64,000 nt of DNA from Pseudomonas kuykendallii (GTDB lineage Bacteria > Pseudomonadota > Gammaproteobacteria > Pseudomonadales > Pseudomonadaceae), in contig NZ_FNNU01000003.1 in the NCBI RefSeq assembly GCF_900106975.1, positions 372,001-436,000 of the forward strand, given 5' to 3'. The translations under genes were made by a program, and so were the position numbers. Below are positions 1 to 7,792 of the stretch, piece after piece; positions within the stretch are counted from its first letter, which is position 1, and every line of letters begins with the position of its first letter. The notes below the pieces were generated by a model that made no database searches, was not told the DNA's origin, and saw only the letters and a list, made by a program, of their open reading frames with translations.

Positions 1-170
1 AGGCGCTTCTTCGCATCCGGCGAGTAGACCACGTAGCCGGCGTCCAGATAGCGCCCGCTGCCAGGGCAGGAGGCCAACAGGGTGATGATGTTGCCCGCGG
101 TACAGGACTCGGCTGTCGCCAGCAGCAGGTGGTGCTCCTTGAAATACTCGACGATGGCTTCGATCCGCAT
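1..170 (-). CDS. CinA C-terminal-domain protein (nicotinamide-nucleotide amidohydrolase-like), partial
   Basis: Reading leftward from an ATG at 168-170, the first 56 residues include ATAESCTAGNI, the Ser-containing signature of the CinA C-terminal (PncC) amidohydrolase family. This family deamidates nicotinamide mononucleotide in pyridine-nucleotide salvage. The C-terminus lies outside the window, so total length and possible fusion to a CinA N-terminal domain cannot be judged. In pseudomonads a stand-alone PncC-type gene usually sits near recA, but the right-hand neighbours here do not show that context. Confidence 0.7.
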   Translation of the reverse strand, partial: MRIEAIVEYFKEHHLLLATAESCTAGNIITLLASCPGSGRYLDAGYVVYSPDAKKR

Positions 171-315
171 GACTTCCTACGCTCGTGGTTGCCTGAACGG
201 TAGACAGGCCACGATCGGCAACGCTCCCCCACGCGGCCGGTTGCCGGACGACAGGCCGATGAATGAACGCTCGTCGCCAGGCGCGCTCAAAAGCGGGTCA
301 GCCAGGAAGATCGCC

Positions 316-912
316 ATGCCGCGCAACGAAACCCTCTGGTCCCAGAGCCTCACCCGGTTCCGCGACGCGGTCGCCGCGCCATCGCCCACACCCAGTTGCG
401 GCGCCGCCGCGGTGGTCAGCGCCAACCTCGGCCTGGCGCTGGTGCTGATGGCCTTGCGCACCTCCCAGGCGAAACAGCCGCAATCCGCGCGCGGCGCGCT
501 GATCGCCCAGGTGGAAACCCTGCTTCACGCCCTCGCCGACTATGCCGATGCCGATGTGGTGGCCTTCGCCGACTATATGGAAGCGCTGCGCCACGACGAC
601 ACCCAGGCGCCCAACCGGCAGCGTGCCGCGCGCAAGACCTCGGCGGTCTCGCTCGACGCCGCACGTTGCTGCGCCCAGGCCCTGGCACTCGCGAGCGAGG
701 CGCGGCCGCAAACCGCCGATGCCCTGGTCAGCGATATCGAGGCCGGCGCCCTGCTCCTGCACGCCGGGCTCAGCGCGCTGCTGATCAACCTCGACGTGGA
801 CCTGCGCGAACTCGTTGACGAGAGCGAACGCCAGCGCCTGCACGCGGCGCGCCGGCAGGTTCAGGACGAAGCGGACCGGCACCTCGGGCAGATCCGCGCG
901 GCCAGCCATTAG
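316..912 (+). CDS. Cyclodeaminase/cyclohydrolase family protein (FTCD_C-like)
   Basis: A 198-residue protein starting at an ATG preceded by AGGAAGA. The N-terminal part has PTPSCGAAAVVSANLGLAL, matching the glycine/alanine-rich signature of the FTCD C-terminal (formimidotetrahydrofolate cyclodeaminase) fold. The rest is alpha-helical and Ala/Leu-rich, as in that family. The usual PTPGGGS motif is PTPSCGA here, so catalytic activity is uncertain. The same frame stays open upstream to 82, but the upstream residues do not look conserved and the start at 316 has the better ribosome-binding site. The substrate is unknown. Confidence 0.6.
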   Translation: MPRNETLWSQSLTRFRDAVAAPSPTPSCGAAAVVSANLGLALVLMALRTSQAKQPQSARGALIAQVETLLHALADYADADVVAFADYMEALRHDDTQAPNRQRAARKTSAVSLDAARCCAQALALASEARPQTADALVSDIEAGALLLHAGLSALLINLDVDLRELVDESERQRLHAARRQVQDEADRHLGQIRAASH

Positions 913-1025
913 CGACCAATCGGCGGGAACCGACGCCGAGGCTATCCAAGACCCGGACGTGCCGCTAGAATTGCGCACTTTTTGATCAAGGGCGCCTCCC
1001 GGAGCGCTCCTCGAGGTTAGCCGCC

Positions 1026-2351
1026 ATGTCCACCGCCACCGCCCCCAAAGTGGGTTTCGTCAGTCTCGGATGCCCGAAAGCCACGGTCGATTCCGAGCGC
1101 ATCCTCACGCAGCTGCGCATGGAGGGCTACGAAGTCGTGCCCACCTATCAGGATGCCGACGTGGTGGTGGTCAACACCTGCGGCTTCATCGACAGCGCCA
1201 AGGCCGAGTCGCTGGACGCCATCGGCGAAGCGCTGGCCGAGAACGGCCGGGTGATCGTCACCGGCTGCATGGGCGTGTCGGAAAGCGCGATCCGCGACGT
1301 ACACCCCAGCGTGCTCGCCGTCACCGGCCCGCAGCAGTACGAGCAGGTGGTCAACGCCGTGCACGAGGTGGTGCCGCCGAACATCGAGCACAACCCGCTG
1401 ATCGACCTGGTGCCGCCGCAAGGCATCAAGCTCACCCCGCGCCACTACGCCTACCTGAAGATTTCCGAGGGCTGCAACCACAGCTGCAGCTTCTGCATCA
1501 TCCCCAGCATGCGCGGCAAACTGGTCAGCCGCCCGGTGGGCGACGTGCTCAGCGAGGCCCAGCGCCTGGTCAAGGCCGGCGTGAAGGAGCTGCTGGTGAT
1601 CTCCCAGGACACCAGCGCCTACGGCGTCGACCTCAAGTACAAGACCGACTTCTGGGACGGCCGCCCGGTCAAGACACGCATGCTCGAACTCTGCGAGACG
1701 CTGTCGAGCATGGGCGTGTGGGTGCGCCTGCACTACGTCTACCCGTACCCCAACGTCGACGACGTCATCCCGTTGATGGCTGCCGGCAAGCTGCTGCCCT
1801 ACCTCGACATCCCCTTCCAGCACGCCAGTCCGAAAGTGCTCAAGGCGATGAAGCGCCCGGCTTTCGAGGACCGCACGCTGGCGCGCATCAAGCAGTGGCG
1901 CGAGATCTGCCCGCAGCTGACCATCCGCTCCACCTTCATCGTCGGTTTCCCCGGCGAGACCGAAGAAGACTTCCAGTACCTGCTGGACTGGCTCACCGAA
2001 GCCCAGCTCGACCGCGTCGGCTGCTTCCAGTACTCCCCGGTGGACGGCGCGCCGGCCAACGACATGAACCTGGAAATCGTCCCCGACGACGTCAAGCAGG
2101 ACCGCTGGGACCGCTTCATGGCGCACCAGCAGGCCATCAGCACTGCCCGCCTGCAACGCAAGATCGGCCTGGAAATGGACGTGCTGATCGATGAAGTCGA
2201 CCACGAAGGCGCCGTCGGCCGCTCCTGGGCCGATGCCCCGGAAATCGACGGCAGCGTGTTCATCGAAACCACCGCCGTCCAACCCGGCGACAAAGTCCGC
2301 GTGCGCATCGTCGATGCCGACGAGTACGACATGTGGGCCGAGCTGGTTTGA
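1026..2351 (+). CDS. rimO: Ribosomal protein S12 methylthiotransferase RimO
   Basis: A 441-residue radical-SAM methylthiotransferase that adds a methylthio group to the conserved Asp of ribosomal protein S12. The N-terminal UPF0004 domain opens with [16 protein letters not shown] and carries its cluster cysteines (SLGC, NTCGF, TGCMG). The radical-SAM core has [15 protein letters not shown], and a C-terminal TRAM domain follows. Length is normal for the family. It is the left chromosomal flank of the integron; the intervening gap holds a hairpin and a REP-like palindrome. Confidence 0.95.
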   Translation: MSTATAPKVGFVSLGCPKATVDSERILTQLRMEGYEVVPTYQDADVVVVNTCGFIDSAKAESLDAIGEALAENGRVIVTGCMGVSESAIRDVHPSVLAVTGPQQYEQVVNAVHEVVPPNIEHNPLIDLVPPQGIKLTPRHYAYLKISEGCNHSCSFCIIPSMRGKLVSRPVGDVLSEAQRLVKAGVKELLVISQDTSAYGVDLKYKTDFWDGRPVKTRMLELCETLSSMGVWVRLHYVYPYPNVDDVIPLMAAGKLLPYLDIPFQHASPKVLKAMKRPAFEDRTLARIKQWREICPQLTIRSTFIVGFPGETEEDFQYLLDWLTEAQLDRVGCFQYSPVDGAPANDMNLEIVPDDVKQDRWDRFMAHQQAISTARLQRKIGLEMDVLIDEVDHEGAVGRSWADAPEIDGSVFIETTAVQPGDKVRVRIVDADEYDMWAELV

Positions 2352-2377
2352 TCTCCTGATCGAGAGCTCCCTACTGC

Positions 2378-2404
2378 TCCCCCCTCCCATTCATGGGAGA
2401 GGGG
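2378..2404 (+). terminator. Hairpin after rimO
   Basis: Inverted repeat CCCCTCCCAT / ATGGGAGAGGGG with a short loop, 27 bp after the rimO stop. No clear T-run follows, so it may be a REP-type hairpin or a weak terminator. Confidence 0.4.
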
Positions 2405-2443
2405 CTGGGGAAGAGGGCCGAAAACGCCACGAAATGACCAGCC

Positions 2444-2465
2444 GTAGGGTGCGCCATGCGCACCG
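2444..2465. repeat. REP-like palindrome, GTAGGGTGCGCCATGCGCACC type
   Basis: A short palindromic repeat centred on GCGCCATGCGC. The same word recurs at 22369-22389 and within the tandem array at 38777-38972. This is a species-wide extragenic repeat rather than a gene. Confidence 0.7.
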
Positions 2466-2489
2466 CGCGCACGAGGCGAGCGCTTTGGC

Positions 2490-3454
2490 TCATGGCCGAT
2501 CCAGCGGACTAAGCACCGCAAGGCCGCCGCGATTGAGCACATGCGTATAGATCATCGTGGTTTTCACATCCGCGTGACCCAGTAGCTCCTGAACCGTGCG
2601 GATGTCCTGGCCGCTTTCCAGCAAATGCGTGGCGAACGAATGGCGTAGCCTGTGCGGAGTCGCCAGCTTCGCGATGCCTGTCGCGCGCACCGCCACTTGA
2701 ACGCACGCTGCAAGCGCTTCTCATCGACATGATGACGCCGCCGCTTGCCACTGCGAGGGTCGGTCGACAACCCCTGCGCCGGAAACACGTACTGCCACGC
2801 CCACTCCCACGGTGCCTTGGGATACTTGCGCTCCAACGCCTGCGGCAGGTACACATCACCGCGCCCGGCCAGCAACTCCGCGTTGTGCACGGCCTTCACC
2901 GAGAGCAGGTGTTTACGCAACGGCTCACGCAGCCGTTGCGGCAACACCGTGACGCGGTCCTTCATGCCCTTGCCGTCACGCACCACGATCTGCTGCGCCG
3001 CAAAATCCACATCCTTTACCCGTAAACGCATCACCTCCATCAAACGCATACCCGAGCCATACAGGAGGCTGGCGATCAGCCACAGTTCACCCTCAAGCTG
3101 CGCCAGCACCGCCTTCACTTCCTCGACACTCAATACCACCGGCAACCGCACTGGCTTCTTGGCCCGCACGACCTCGCCCAGCCAGGGCAGCTCCAGTTTG
3201 AGCACTTGTTTATAGAGAAACAGCAACGCAGCCAGTGCCTGATTCTGCGTGGAGGCCGACACATCCCGACGCACCGCCAGATCAGACAGGAACGCCTCCA
3301 CCTCCGCCGCGCCCATCTCCGCAGGGTGCCTATAGGCGTGGAATCGAGTAAACCGACGAACCCACTCGCAATAGACTCGCTCAGTGCGAATCGAGTAATG
3401 TTTCAAACGAATCTGCTCGCGAACTTGATCGAGCAACCGGGGCTTTCCGTCCAT
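2490..3454 (-). pseudogene. intI: Integron integrase IntI, frameshifted
   Basis: Tyrosine recombinase of the integron-integrase subfamily. The first frame (3454 down to about 2691) encodes the N-terminal SAM-like domain, the box I Arg region (SGMRLMEVMRLRVKD) and the IntI-specific insert ([20 protein letters not shown]). The rest is in another frame: [30 protein letters not shown] with the catalytic His/Arg and Tyr, ending at 2490. Restoring one G near 2691-2696 (TGGCGG to TGGGCGG) joins the frames into about 321 residues, the normal IntI length. As written, translation stops at 2564 and loses box II and the nucleophilic Tyr, so the integrase would be inactive. A base-calling error is possible. 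Confidence 0.9.
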
Positions 3455-3593
3455 GGCGCATAACTCCTATATACGGTCATCCAGACCGCTGCACTTCCCA
3501 GCCTAGACAGCGACCGCGAAGAGGACAAGGAATGTTATCCACCACAGGCCGCCAAAGCGTTATCACACCGTTTGGTGTCTATTTATAGTTAGG
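3455..3593 (+). other. attI: attI region and first cassette junction
   Basis: Region between intI and the first cassette, where attI is expected. A core GTTAGG lies at 3588-3593, so the junction of the first cassette is G3588/T3589. Two GTTATC words (GTTATCCACCACA near 3534 and GTTATCACACC near 3559) could be the accessory direct repeats typical of attI. TTATCA (3560-3565) and TATAGT (3584-3589) with an 18-bp spacer form a possible cassette promoter. The last two assignments are inference. Confidence 0.6.
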
Positions 3594-3597
3594 TTCC

Positions 3598-3933
3598 ATG
3601 ATGAATTGGCGTCCGCTCACAACCTGTGGAAAAGACTCATTTGGGAGAGGCGTAGTATTTCGCTTTCCGGCAAAACAACCATTCGAAAAAGTCGTCGACT
3701 TCATGATTATTGAAGATCATGACTCGCCAGCTTTTTATAAAATCATATGTTCTTCTGGCTATCACGCAGGTCAAACGGAGCTAGTATTTCCAGCAGAAGC
3801 AAAGCATGAGCCCAGCGGAATATCAGTAGACTGGCTAAAGAAAAACTGGTCGCTTTGGGTTTACCCAGAATGCGAGCTTGCAAACGTCAATTACGTTGAG
3901 TGCTATCCTTCCGGGCATTGCGTAGAAACCTAA
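3598..3933 (+). CDS. Cassette 1: Imm45-like immunity family protein
   Basis: A 111-residue protein in the first cassette, clearly more AT-rich than the flanking chromosome. The pattern FGRGVVFRFPAKQPFE, VDFMIIEDHDS, SGYHAGQTELVFP and DWLKKNWSLWVYPECE recalls the Imm45-type immunity proteins often found as orphan cassettes or near polymorphic toxins; this is recognised from memory and not from a search. No cognate toxin is visible. The TAA stop is formed by the RYYYAAC box of the downstream attC (3928-3934). If the cassette promoter works, this gene is best placed to be expressed. Confidence 0.6.
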   Translation: MMNWRPLTTCGKDSFGRGVVFRFPAKQPFEKVVDFMIIEDHDSPAFYKIICSSGYHAGQTELVFPAEAKHEPSGISVDWLKKNWSLWVYPECELANVNYVECYPSGHCVET

Positions 3934-4003
3934 CTAGTGGTTTAAATCGCTCGCTCCGCTCGCTGGGACCGGCTAAAGCCGGCCCCTTAACCAAACGTTA
4001 GGC
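3928..4003 (+). other. attC: attC1 recombination site
   Basis: A 76-bp site from ACCTAAC to GTTAGGC with an imperfect central palindrome (ACCGGCTAAAGCCGG) and the TTAACCAAACGTTAG arm seen in several other copies here. The recombination point is between G3997 and T3998. Confidence 0.9.
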
Positions 4004-4325
4004 GGCAGTATATTTTTAGGCTCGGTACAAACATGGAAGTTGGGTTAGTTGCAGCACATTCCGTATTCAAATCGCTGCGACTGCACGGGCGGGAAAAATG
4101 CCGTGATCGTCGTGCAGGCTATCGCCCGGTTGCTGCCTTGGCTGTCGCTCAAGCGCAATGCACAAGTGTTCGCCTGCCGCTCAATACGCGCTTGAATCTC
4201 CGCAGGGGCTCGATCATCGTGCCTCAACTACCAACGAGTCGGCCCAGGCATCTCAGCCTAACAACTGGTTCAAGGCCGCTCGCTTCGCTCGCTGGGACTG
4301 CGTTCCGCAGCCCCTTAACCAAACG
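3998..4325 (+). other. Cassette 2: no convincing gene
   Basis: A 328-bp cassette between attC1 and attC2 cores. The longest rightward frame (4033-4329, 98 residues) runs through the whole attC and is Arg/Leu-rich without recognisable motifs. A 60-residue leftward frame (4045-4227) is equally unconvincing. The cassette may be non-coding, encode an RNA, or hold a decayed gene. Confidence 0.5.
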
Positions 4326-4331
4326 TTAGGC
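4256..4331 (+). other. attC: attC2 recombination site
   Basis: A 76-bp site from GCCTAAC to GTTAGGC with the TTAACCAAACGTTAG arm. It differs from attC1 mainly in the loop-proximal stem (GACTGCGTTCCGCAGCC). Confidence 0.9.
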
Positions 4332-4338
4332 ATAAAAC

Positions 4339-4677
4339 ATGAGTTTCGACGCAATCCTCATAAAACCGAATGACCTATCAATCGAAGATCTTTCTTCAGT
4401 TGAAGACGTTATGCAGCTTGGAGATAAGGAATTCGTCGAAGCTGCTATAGGCCTATCTTTTCCAGGCGCAGTAAATGGCCTCTGGAAATCTGAGGAGTTT
4501 TCTATAGAGGTTCTAATCAACGGCAACCCTGTAGAGTCAGTGCATATAACCGCACACTTTGGCGATGCATGAGCAGAAGCTAGTGAGGCAAAACTATTAA
4601 GCCGCATTACAGTAATTTGCCATGAAATCGGTGCTGTAGCATTTTCTATATCTGACAACTCAAAATTAGCACCGTAG
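4339..4677 (+). pseudogene. Cassette 3: unknown cassette protein interrupted by TGA
   Basis: An ATG at 4339 opens a 77-codon frame ending in HFGDA and TGA at 4570-4572. The same frame then stays open for a further 34 codons (ending ISDNSKLAP) to a TAG at 4675-4677, just before attC3. The downstream stretch has coherent protein-like composition and brings the end close to the attC, as expected for a cassette gene. This suggests an original protein of about 112 residues with a nonsense mutation, plausibly TGG to TGA. I do not recognise the family. The short product could still be made. Confidence 0.55.
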
Positions 4678-4682
4678 TTTAT

Positions 4683-4758
4683 GCCTAACTAGTGGTTCAA
4701 ACCGTTCGCTTAGCTCACTGGGACGGGCTAAAGCCCGCCCCTTAACCAAACGTTGGGC
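4683..4758 (+). other. attC: attC3 recombination site
   Basis: A 76-bp site from GCCTAAC to GTTGGGC with central stem GACGGGCTAAAGCCCGCC and the same arm as attC1, attC2, attC11 and attC12. Confidence 0.9.
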
Positions 4759-4761
4759 CCC

Positions 4762-5205
4762 ATGAACCTAGAAGCCATCGCCGTAGTTCTCAACCGAGAT
4801 GAAGTACGGTCACGCGTGATGAAAGACGCGGCGTTTTTTGACGCATTCATTGGCGTTGCAATCGGCATGTACTTCTCTACACAAGAGCGATTCACAGAGT
4901 TTCATGAGCTTATCGTTGAGCGCCTAACTTTAGAGGAGCGCATCCGCGTACTGGAGAAGCTGCCATACAAAAAGCCGTACAAATCAATTTCCGCATTACC
5001 TGTCATCCGCCAAGTTCAACAAGCAAGAAACCTGATTGCTCACGAGTACCACATAGACCACAGGCACAAGAAGTTGCTGCGCGCAAATTGGCTTGAGCTA
5101 TTTACCAACTACCCTGCGTCCTACAAGAAACCCGTAATGCTGGCTCGTCAAAGGCTGCTCCGTCTTTCGGGCACGAAAGAATTCTTGGAACTCTTAAGCA
5201 AATGA
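4762..5205 (+). CDS. Cassette 4: HEPN-like small protein
   Basis: A 147-residue protein. I chose the ATG at 4762 over the in-frame TTG at 4753, which lies in the attC core. It is alpha-helical in character and contains QQARNLIAHEYHIDHR near residues 90-105. RNLIAH fits the R-x4-H motif of HEPN ribonuclease domains, and the surrounding helices are compatible. HEPN proteins are commonly toxins or antiphage effectors, but no antitoxin partner is seen inside the cassette. The function is therefore inferred from one motif. Confidence 0.5.
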   Translation: MNLEAIAVVLNRDEVRSRVMKDAAFFDAFIGVAIGMYFSTQERFTEFHELIVERLTLEERIRVLEKLPYKKPYKSISALPVIRQVQQARNLIAHEYHIDHRHKKLLRANWLELFTNYPASYKKPVMLARQRLLRLSGTKEFLELLSK

Positions 5206-5211
5206 CTTGTA

Positions 5212-5278
5212 GCCCAACCCATCATTCCACCAGACCTGCGCGAAAAGCCGCGCAGTCCGGTGAATTTCAACGTTACGC
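5212..5278 (+). other. attC: attC4 recombination site, second attC family
   Basis: A 67-bp site from GCCCAAC to GTTACGC with arms ATTCCACC and GGTGAATTTCAACGTTA. The core departs from GTTRRRY at one position. It closely resembles attC9 and is unlike the TTAACCAAACG type, which suggests that cassettes 4 and 9 have a common source. Confidence 0.85.
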
Positions 5279-5291
5279 AAAAGGAGGCAAC

Positions 5292-5555
5292 ATGGGGCAT
5301 GGAGGACAGCGAGATCCAAGTGAATACCGCAAAATTACAGCAGAAGTTTTCTATGATATATCACGGAGAAAGAACGGTGTCCGCCCCTGTCCCGGGCAAG
5401 GGTTCCCAACGGACATAAAAATCGAGTGCTCTAAAGAGATCCGGGATTATCCCGTAGGAACAAAGGTTCGGTTAGATGTGGTCGAAACAGATAAAGAAGG
5501 TAGCCGCCCCTTTCTATACAGCAGTTACAAATGGGAGCACGAGGTCGTTGAGTAG
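5292..5555 (+). CDS. Cassette 5: small hypothetical protein
   Basis: An 87-residue protein whose ATG follows a strong AAGGAGG at good spacing. The same frame is open back to 5202, but that part would be translated from attC4. The sequence is charged, with probable beta strands (YRKITAEVFYDI, YPVGTKVRLDVVE) and a C-terminal aromatic stretch (YSSYKWEHEVVE), compatible with a small beta-barrel. I do not recognise the family. It has no signal peptide or membrane segment. Confidence 0.6.
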   Translation: MGHGGQRDPSEYRKITAEVFYDISRRKNGVRPCPGQGFPTDIKIECSKEIRDYPVGTKVRLDVVETDKEGSRPFLYSSYKWEHEVVE

Positions 5556-5558
5556 TAA

Positions 5559-5633
5559 GCATAACAAGTCGCTCAATCGCTCACTTCGTTCGCTGGGACG
5601 GCGTTCCGCCGCCCCTTAGCTTAATCGTTAGGC
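5559..5633 (+). other. attC: attC5 recombination site
   Basis: A 75-bp site from GCATAAC (one mismatch to RYYYAAC) to GTTAGGC, with arm TTAGCTTAATCGTTAG, a variant shared with attC10. Confidence 0.85.
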
Positions 5634-5645
5634 CGCAGGAAAAAC

Positions 5646-6032
5646 ATGTCCGGCACACCACCATTTGAAATTCTGCTTCCCGAGGCATTGCTACAAGACG
5701 GAGTTCCTGACCTTCGCATTGCTTCAAAGTTCTTGGCGCTACTGGCTGAGTCGGGAAACGAGGTCCAGCACCTTGAGGTGTTCGCGGGGATGCCTTTGGT
5801 CAATTCGCCAGTTCCAGCCATCAAGCAATTCCTGGCTGTAGTAAATGGCGCGAGACAACTAGACGCTTTCATTTCTCAAGTCTCGGCAATGCTCTTTCCG
5901 GGCCGAGCCGGTTCTAAAGGCTCTCTGTGTTGCGTTGTGGCAGGAGCTTTCACTGAATTCGAGATCACTGAGAGTGGAAAAAATGCAGCGATCAACTGGC
6001 AAATTGTCCGCCACACCCGGCCAGCGGCCTAA
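5646..6032 (+). CDS. Cassette 6: hypothetical protein
   Basis: A 128-residue protein of unknown family, start preceded by GCAGGA. The first 70 residues look helical and the part around LCCVVAGAFTEFEI is likely beta. It has no signal peptide or evident catalytic motif. The TAA stop is supplied by the RYYYAAC box of attC6, a normal arrangement for cassette genes. Confidence 0.6.
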   Translation: MSGTPPFEILLPEALLQDGVPDLRIASKFLALLAESGNEVQHLEVFAGMPLVNSPVPAIKQFLAVVNGARQLDAFISQVSAMLFPGRAGSKGSLCCVVAGAFTEFEITESGKNAAINWQIVRHTRPAA

Positions 6033-6086
6033 CAATTCATTTAAGCCGAACCCGCTTCGCGGGTCGGCTTAATTCAGGCGTTAGAG
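6027..6086 (+). other. attC: attC6 recombination site, short type
   Basis: A 60-bp site from GCCTAAC to GTTAGAG with stem AAGCCGAACCCGCTTCGCGGG and arm GCTTAATTCAGGCGTTAG. It resembles the short attC sites of resistance cassettes in mobile integrons more than its neighbours do. Confidence 0.85.
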
Positions 6087-6090
6087 CGCA

Positions 6091-6390
6091 ATGATTTCCC
6101 GCATCGCCAACTTCGTCGCTGATCTCGAAAGCCTAGGGTTCTTTCTCACACTACTCATTGGCGTCTGCTTACTTGGCTACCTTGGGGTTTCATGGCTTTT
6201 TCATTTAGCCAACTCTGGCCAGTATCTTGTCGCACTCTTCGTTGCCGGTTTTCTTTTTGCCTCTGTTGCTATGGCATTGCTGCGCATACCCTTGGCCCAA
6301 ATTCTTGTTCTCGGTAGCGCAATCGTCTGCGGCACTGCCTTTCTTCTTGGGTATGGCAATGTCCTTCTTCCGTTGCACAATGCGCTCTAA
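6091..6390 (+). CDS. Cassette 7: small integral membrane protein
   Basis: A 99-residue hydrophobic protein with about three membrane segments (around residues 14-36, 44-64 and 68-88) joined by very short loops. No known family is recognised. The start lies only 10 bp inside the cassette, and the TAA stop falls in the attC7 box. Confidence 0.6.
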   Translation: MISRIANFVADLESLGFFLTLLIGVCLLGYLGVSWLFHLANSGQYLVALFVAGFLFASVAMALLRIPLAQILVLGSAIVCGTAFLLGYGNVLLPLHNAL

Positions 6391-6474
6391 CACTGCGGTC
6401 AAGGCCGCTCCCTCCGGTCGCTGGACGCTGCGCGATAAAGCGCCGCGCAGCGCCCCTTACCTACAACGTTAGAC
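6385..6474 (+). other. attC: attC7 recombination site
   Basis: A 90-bp site from CTCTAAC (one mismatch) to GTTAGAC, with a longer central palindrome (CTGCGCGATAAAGCGCCGCGCAG). It is the longest attC in the array. Confidence 0.8.
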
Positions 6475-6479
6475 CTCTC

Positions 6480-7171
6480 ATGTCTTCGAAGAAACTAAAT
6501 GCATATCGAGGGCCGCTATCCGCCGCAGAGATTGCAGCTGGAATGAACGCCGCCAACGCAAACGCCTACCGTCTTGTGGAAGACGCTCAGGCGCTGCTTG
6601 CCGCTGGCCGTTGCCCGAGTGCAGCTTCCCTTGCAGCTCTATCAATCGAAGAGACCGGCAAAGTCTCTATCCTGCGCCAACTCGCAACGGCTACCTCCAA
6701 GGAAGAAGTAGCTGCCGCCTGGAAGAGCTATCGATCACATACTCGCAAGAATGCTCAGTGGCTGCTCCCGGACCTTGCAATGAAGGGCGCGCGGAAGCTC
6801 GAGGATCTGCGCCCGCTTTTTGAAGAGGATGCTGAGCATCCGTTTATTCTCGATCAAGTCAAACAGCTCGGGTTTTACACAGATTGTCTTGGAAATCGTC
6901 ATTGGTCTGTTCCGGTCGAGGTGATCGACGAAAAGCTTGCTCGAGGCCTTGTTCAGATCACTAAGCTTTTCGTTCGCAAGCACGAAACCACAGCCGAAGA
7001 AATCGAGCTTTGGATACGGCATTAGGTGCTGCGCCAAAGAACGATCTGCTTGCAGCGAAGAAGGCTTTGGTGAGCTGGTATTCCGCTATGCAGGACGCTG
7101 GCCTTCATCCATCTGGAATCAACGAAATGGAGCGTTTCATCAATGAAGGCGTGCCATTCCCAGAGGTCTAA
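6480..7171 (+). pseudogene. abiV: Cassette 8: AbiV-type abortive-infection protein, frameshifted near the C-terminus
   Basis: The first frame (6480-7025, 181 residues) contains GRCPSAASLAALSIEETGK and SYRSHTRKNAQWLL, matching the AbiV HEPN family, which protects against phages by abortive infection. Downstream another frame reads ALGAAPKNDLLAAKKAL to GVPFPEV and stops at TAA 7169-7171, exactly in the attC8 box. One extra G near 7016-7018 (CGGCA to CGGGCA) joins the two into about 230 residues, close to the family's usual length. As written, about 50 C-terminal residues are lost, and activity is uncertain. Confidence 0.75.
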
Positions 7172-7237
7172 CATTCCGCTCCAGCCGACCGTCAAAAAGC
7201 TGCGCTTTTTGCCGTCGGCTGAGCTAGCACGTTGGGC
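7166..7237 (+). other. attC: attC8 recombination site
   Basis: A 72-bp site from GTCTAAC to GTTGGGC. Its stem is AAAAAGCTGCGCTTTTTG flanked by GCCGAC and GTCGGC, a third stem type in the array. Confidence 0.85.
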
Positions 7238-7240
7238 AAC

Positions 7241-7792
7241 ATGAAAAGCGCTATGCCTGAACTACTCGTCAAATCTCCCTGCGAATGCTCAAACATCGAG
7301 ATCGCTGCTTTCATTGCTTTCGTTCGTGCTGGCGGTGAAGTCTCAATTCAAGGGCTTGTCGAGCGTATTCGTAGTGCAGCGGTGCTGGTATTCGCTCGCG
7401 TCGATGGTTTGGTGATTGGTGTTGCAGCGCTGAAGCAACCCCAAGCCAGTTATCGCCGTCGCGTAAGCTCAGAAAGTGGCGCCAAACTGCCCGCCGCTGA
7501 GTTTCCCTACGAGCTTGGCTGGGTCTATGTCTCACCGGAATCGCGAGGCAAGGGCATTTCGCTTCTATTGTCACAGGCGGTCATCGCCGCAAGCGACGGT
7601 GCTTGCATGTTCGCCACTTCTCGCACGGATAACATTGCGATGCATCGCTCTCTTACCAAGGCAGGCTTCGTCTCTGCCGGCACCCCATTCGTGTCCGGGC
7701 GAGGCAAGCATTCGCTTCAAGTGTTCATCCGCCATGCTGCCCAACCCATCATTCCACCGGACCTGTCGCGGCAAGCCGCGCCAGTCCGGTGA
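7241..7792 (+). CDS. Cassette 9: GNAT-family N-acetyltransferase
   Basis: A 183-residue protein from the ATG at 7241. ELGWVYVSPESRGKGISLLLSQ (residues about 88-109) is the acetyl-CoA-binding motif A of GNAT enzymes, with the R-G-K-G pyrophosphate loop. NIAMHRSLTKAGFV is the following helix. The substrate is unknown. The last 18 residues or so (AQPIIPPDLSRQAAPVR) are translated from attC9 itself, so the native C-terminus may have been replaced when the cassette formed. Confidence 0.75.
   Translation: MKSAMPELLVKSPCECSNIEIAAFIAFVRAGGEVSIQGLVERIRSAAVLVFARVDGLVIGVAALKQPQASYRRRVSSESGAKLPAAEFPYELGWVYVSPESRGKGISLLLSQAVIAASDGACMFATSRTDNIAMHRSLTKAGFVSAGTPFVSGRGKHSLQVFIRHAAQPIIPPDLSRQAAPVR

Noticed and set aside
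1017-2390. 457-residue open frame antisense to rimO
   Set aside because: High-GC codon bias keeps the opposite frame open. Its Val/Asp/His/Gly-rich composition is typical of shadows, and rimO is certain.
4033-4329. 98-residue frame in cassette 2
   Set aside because: It runs through the whole attC, has no motif and an Arg-rich composition; not supported as a gene.
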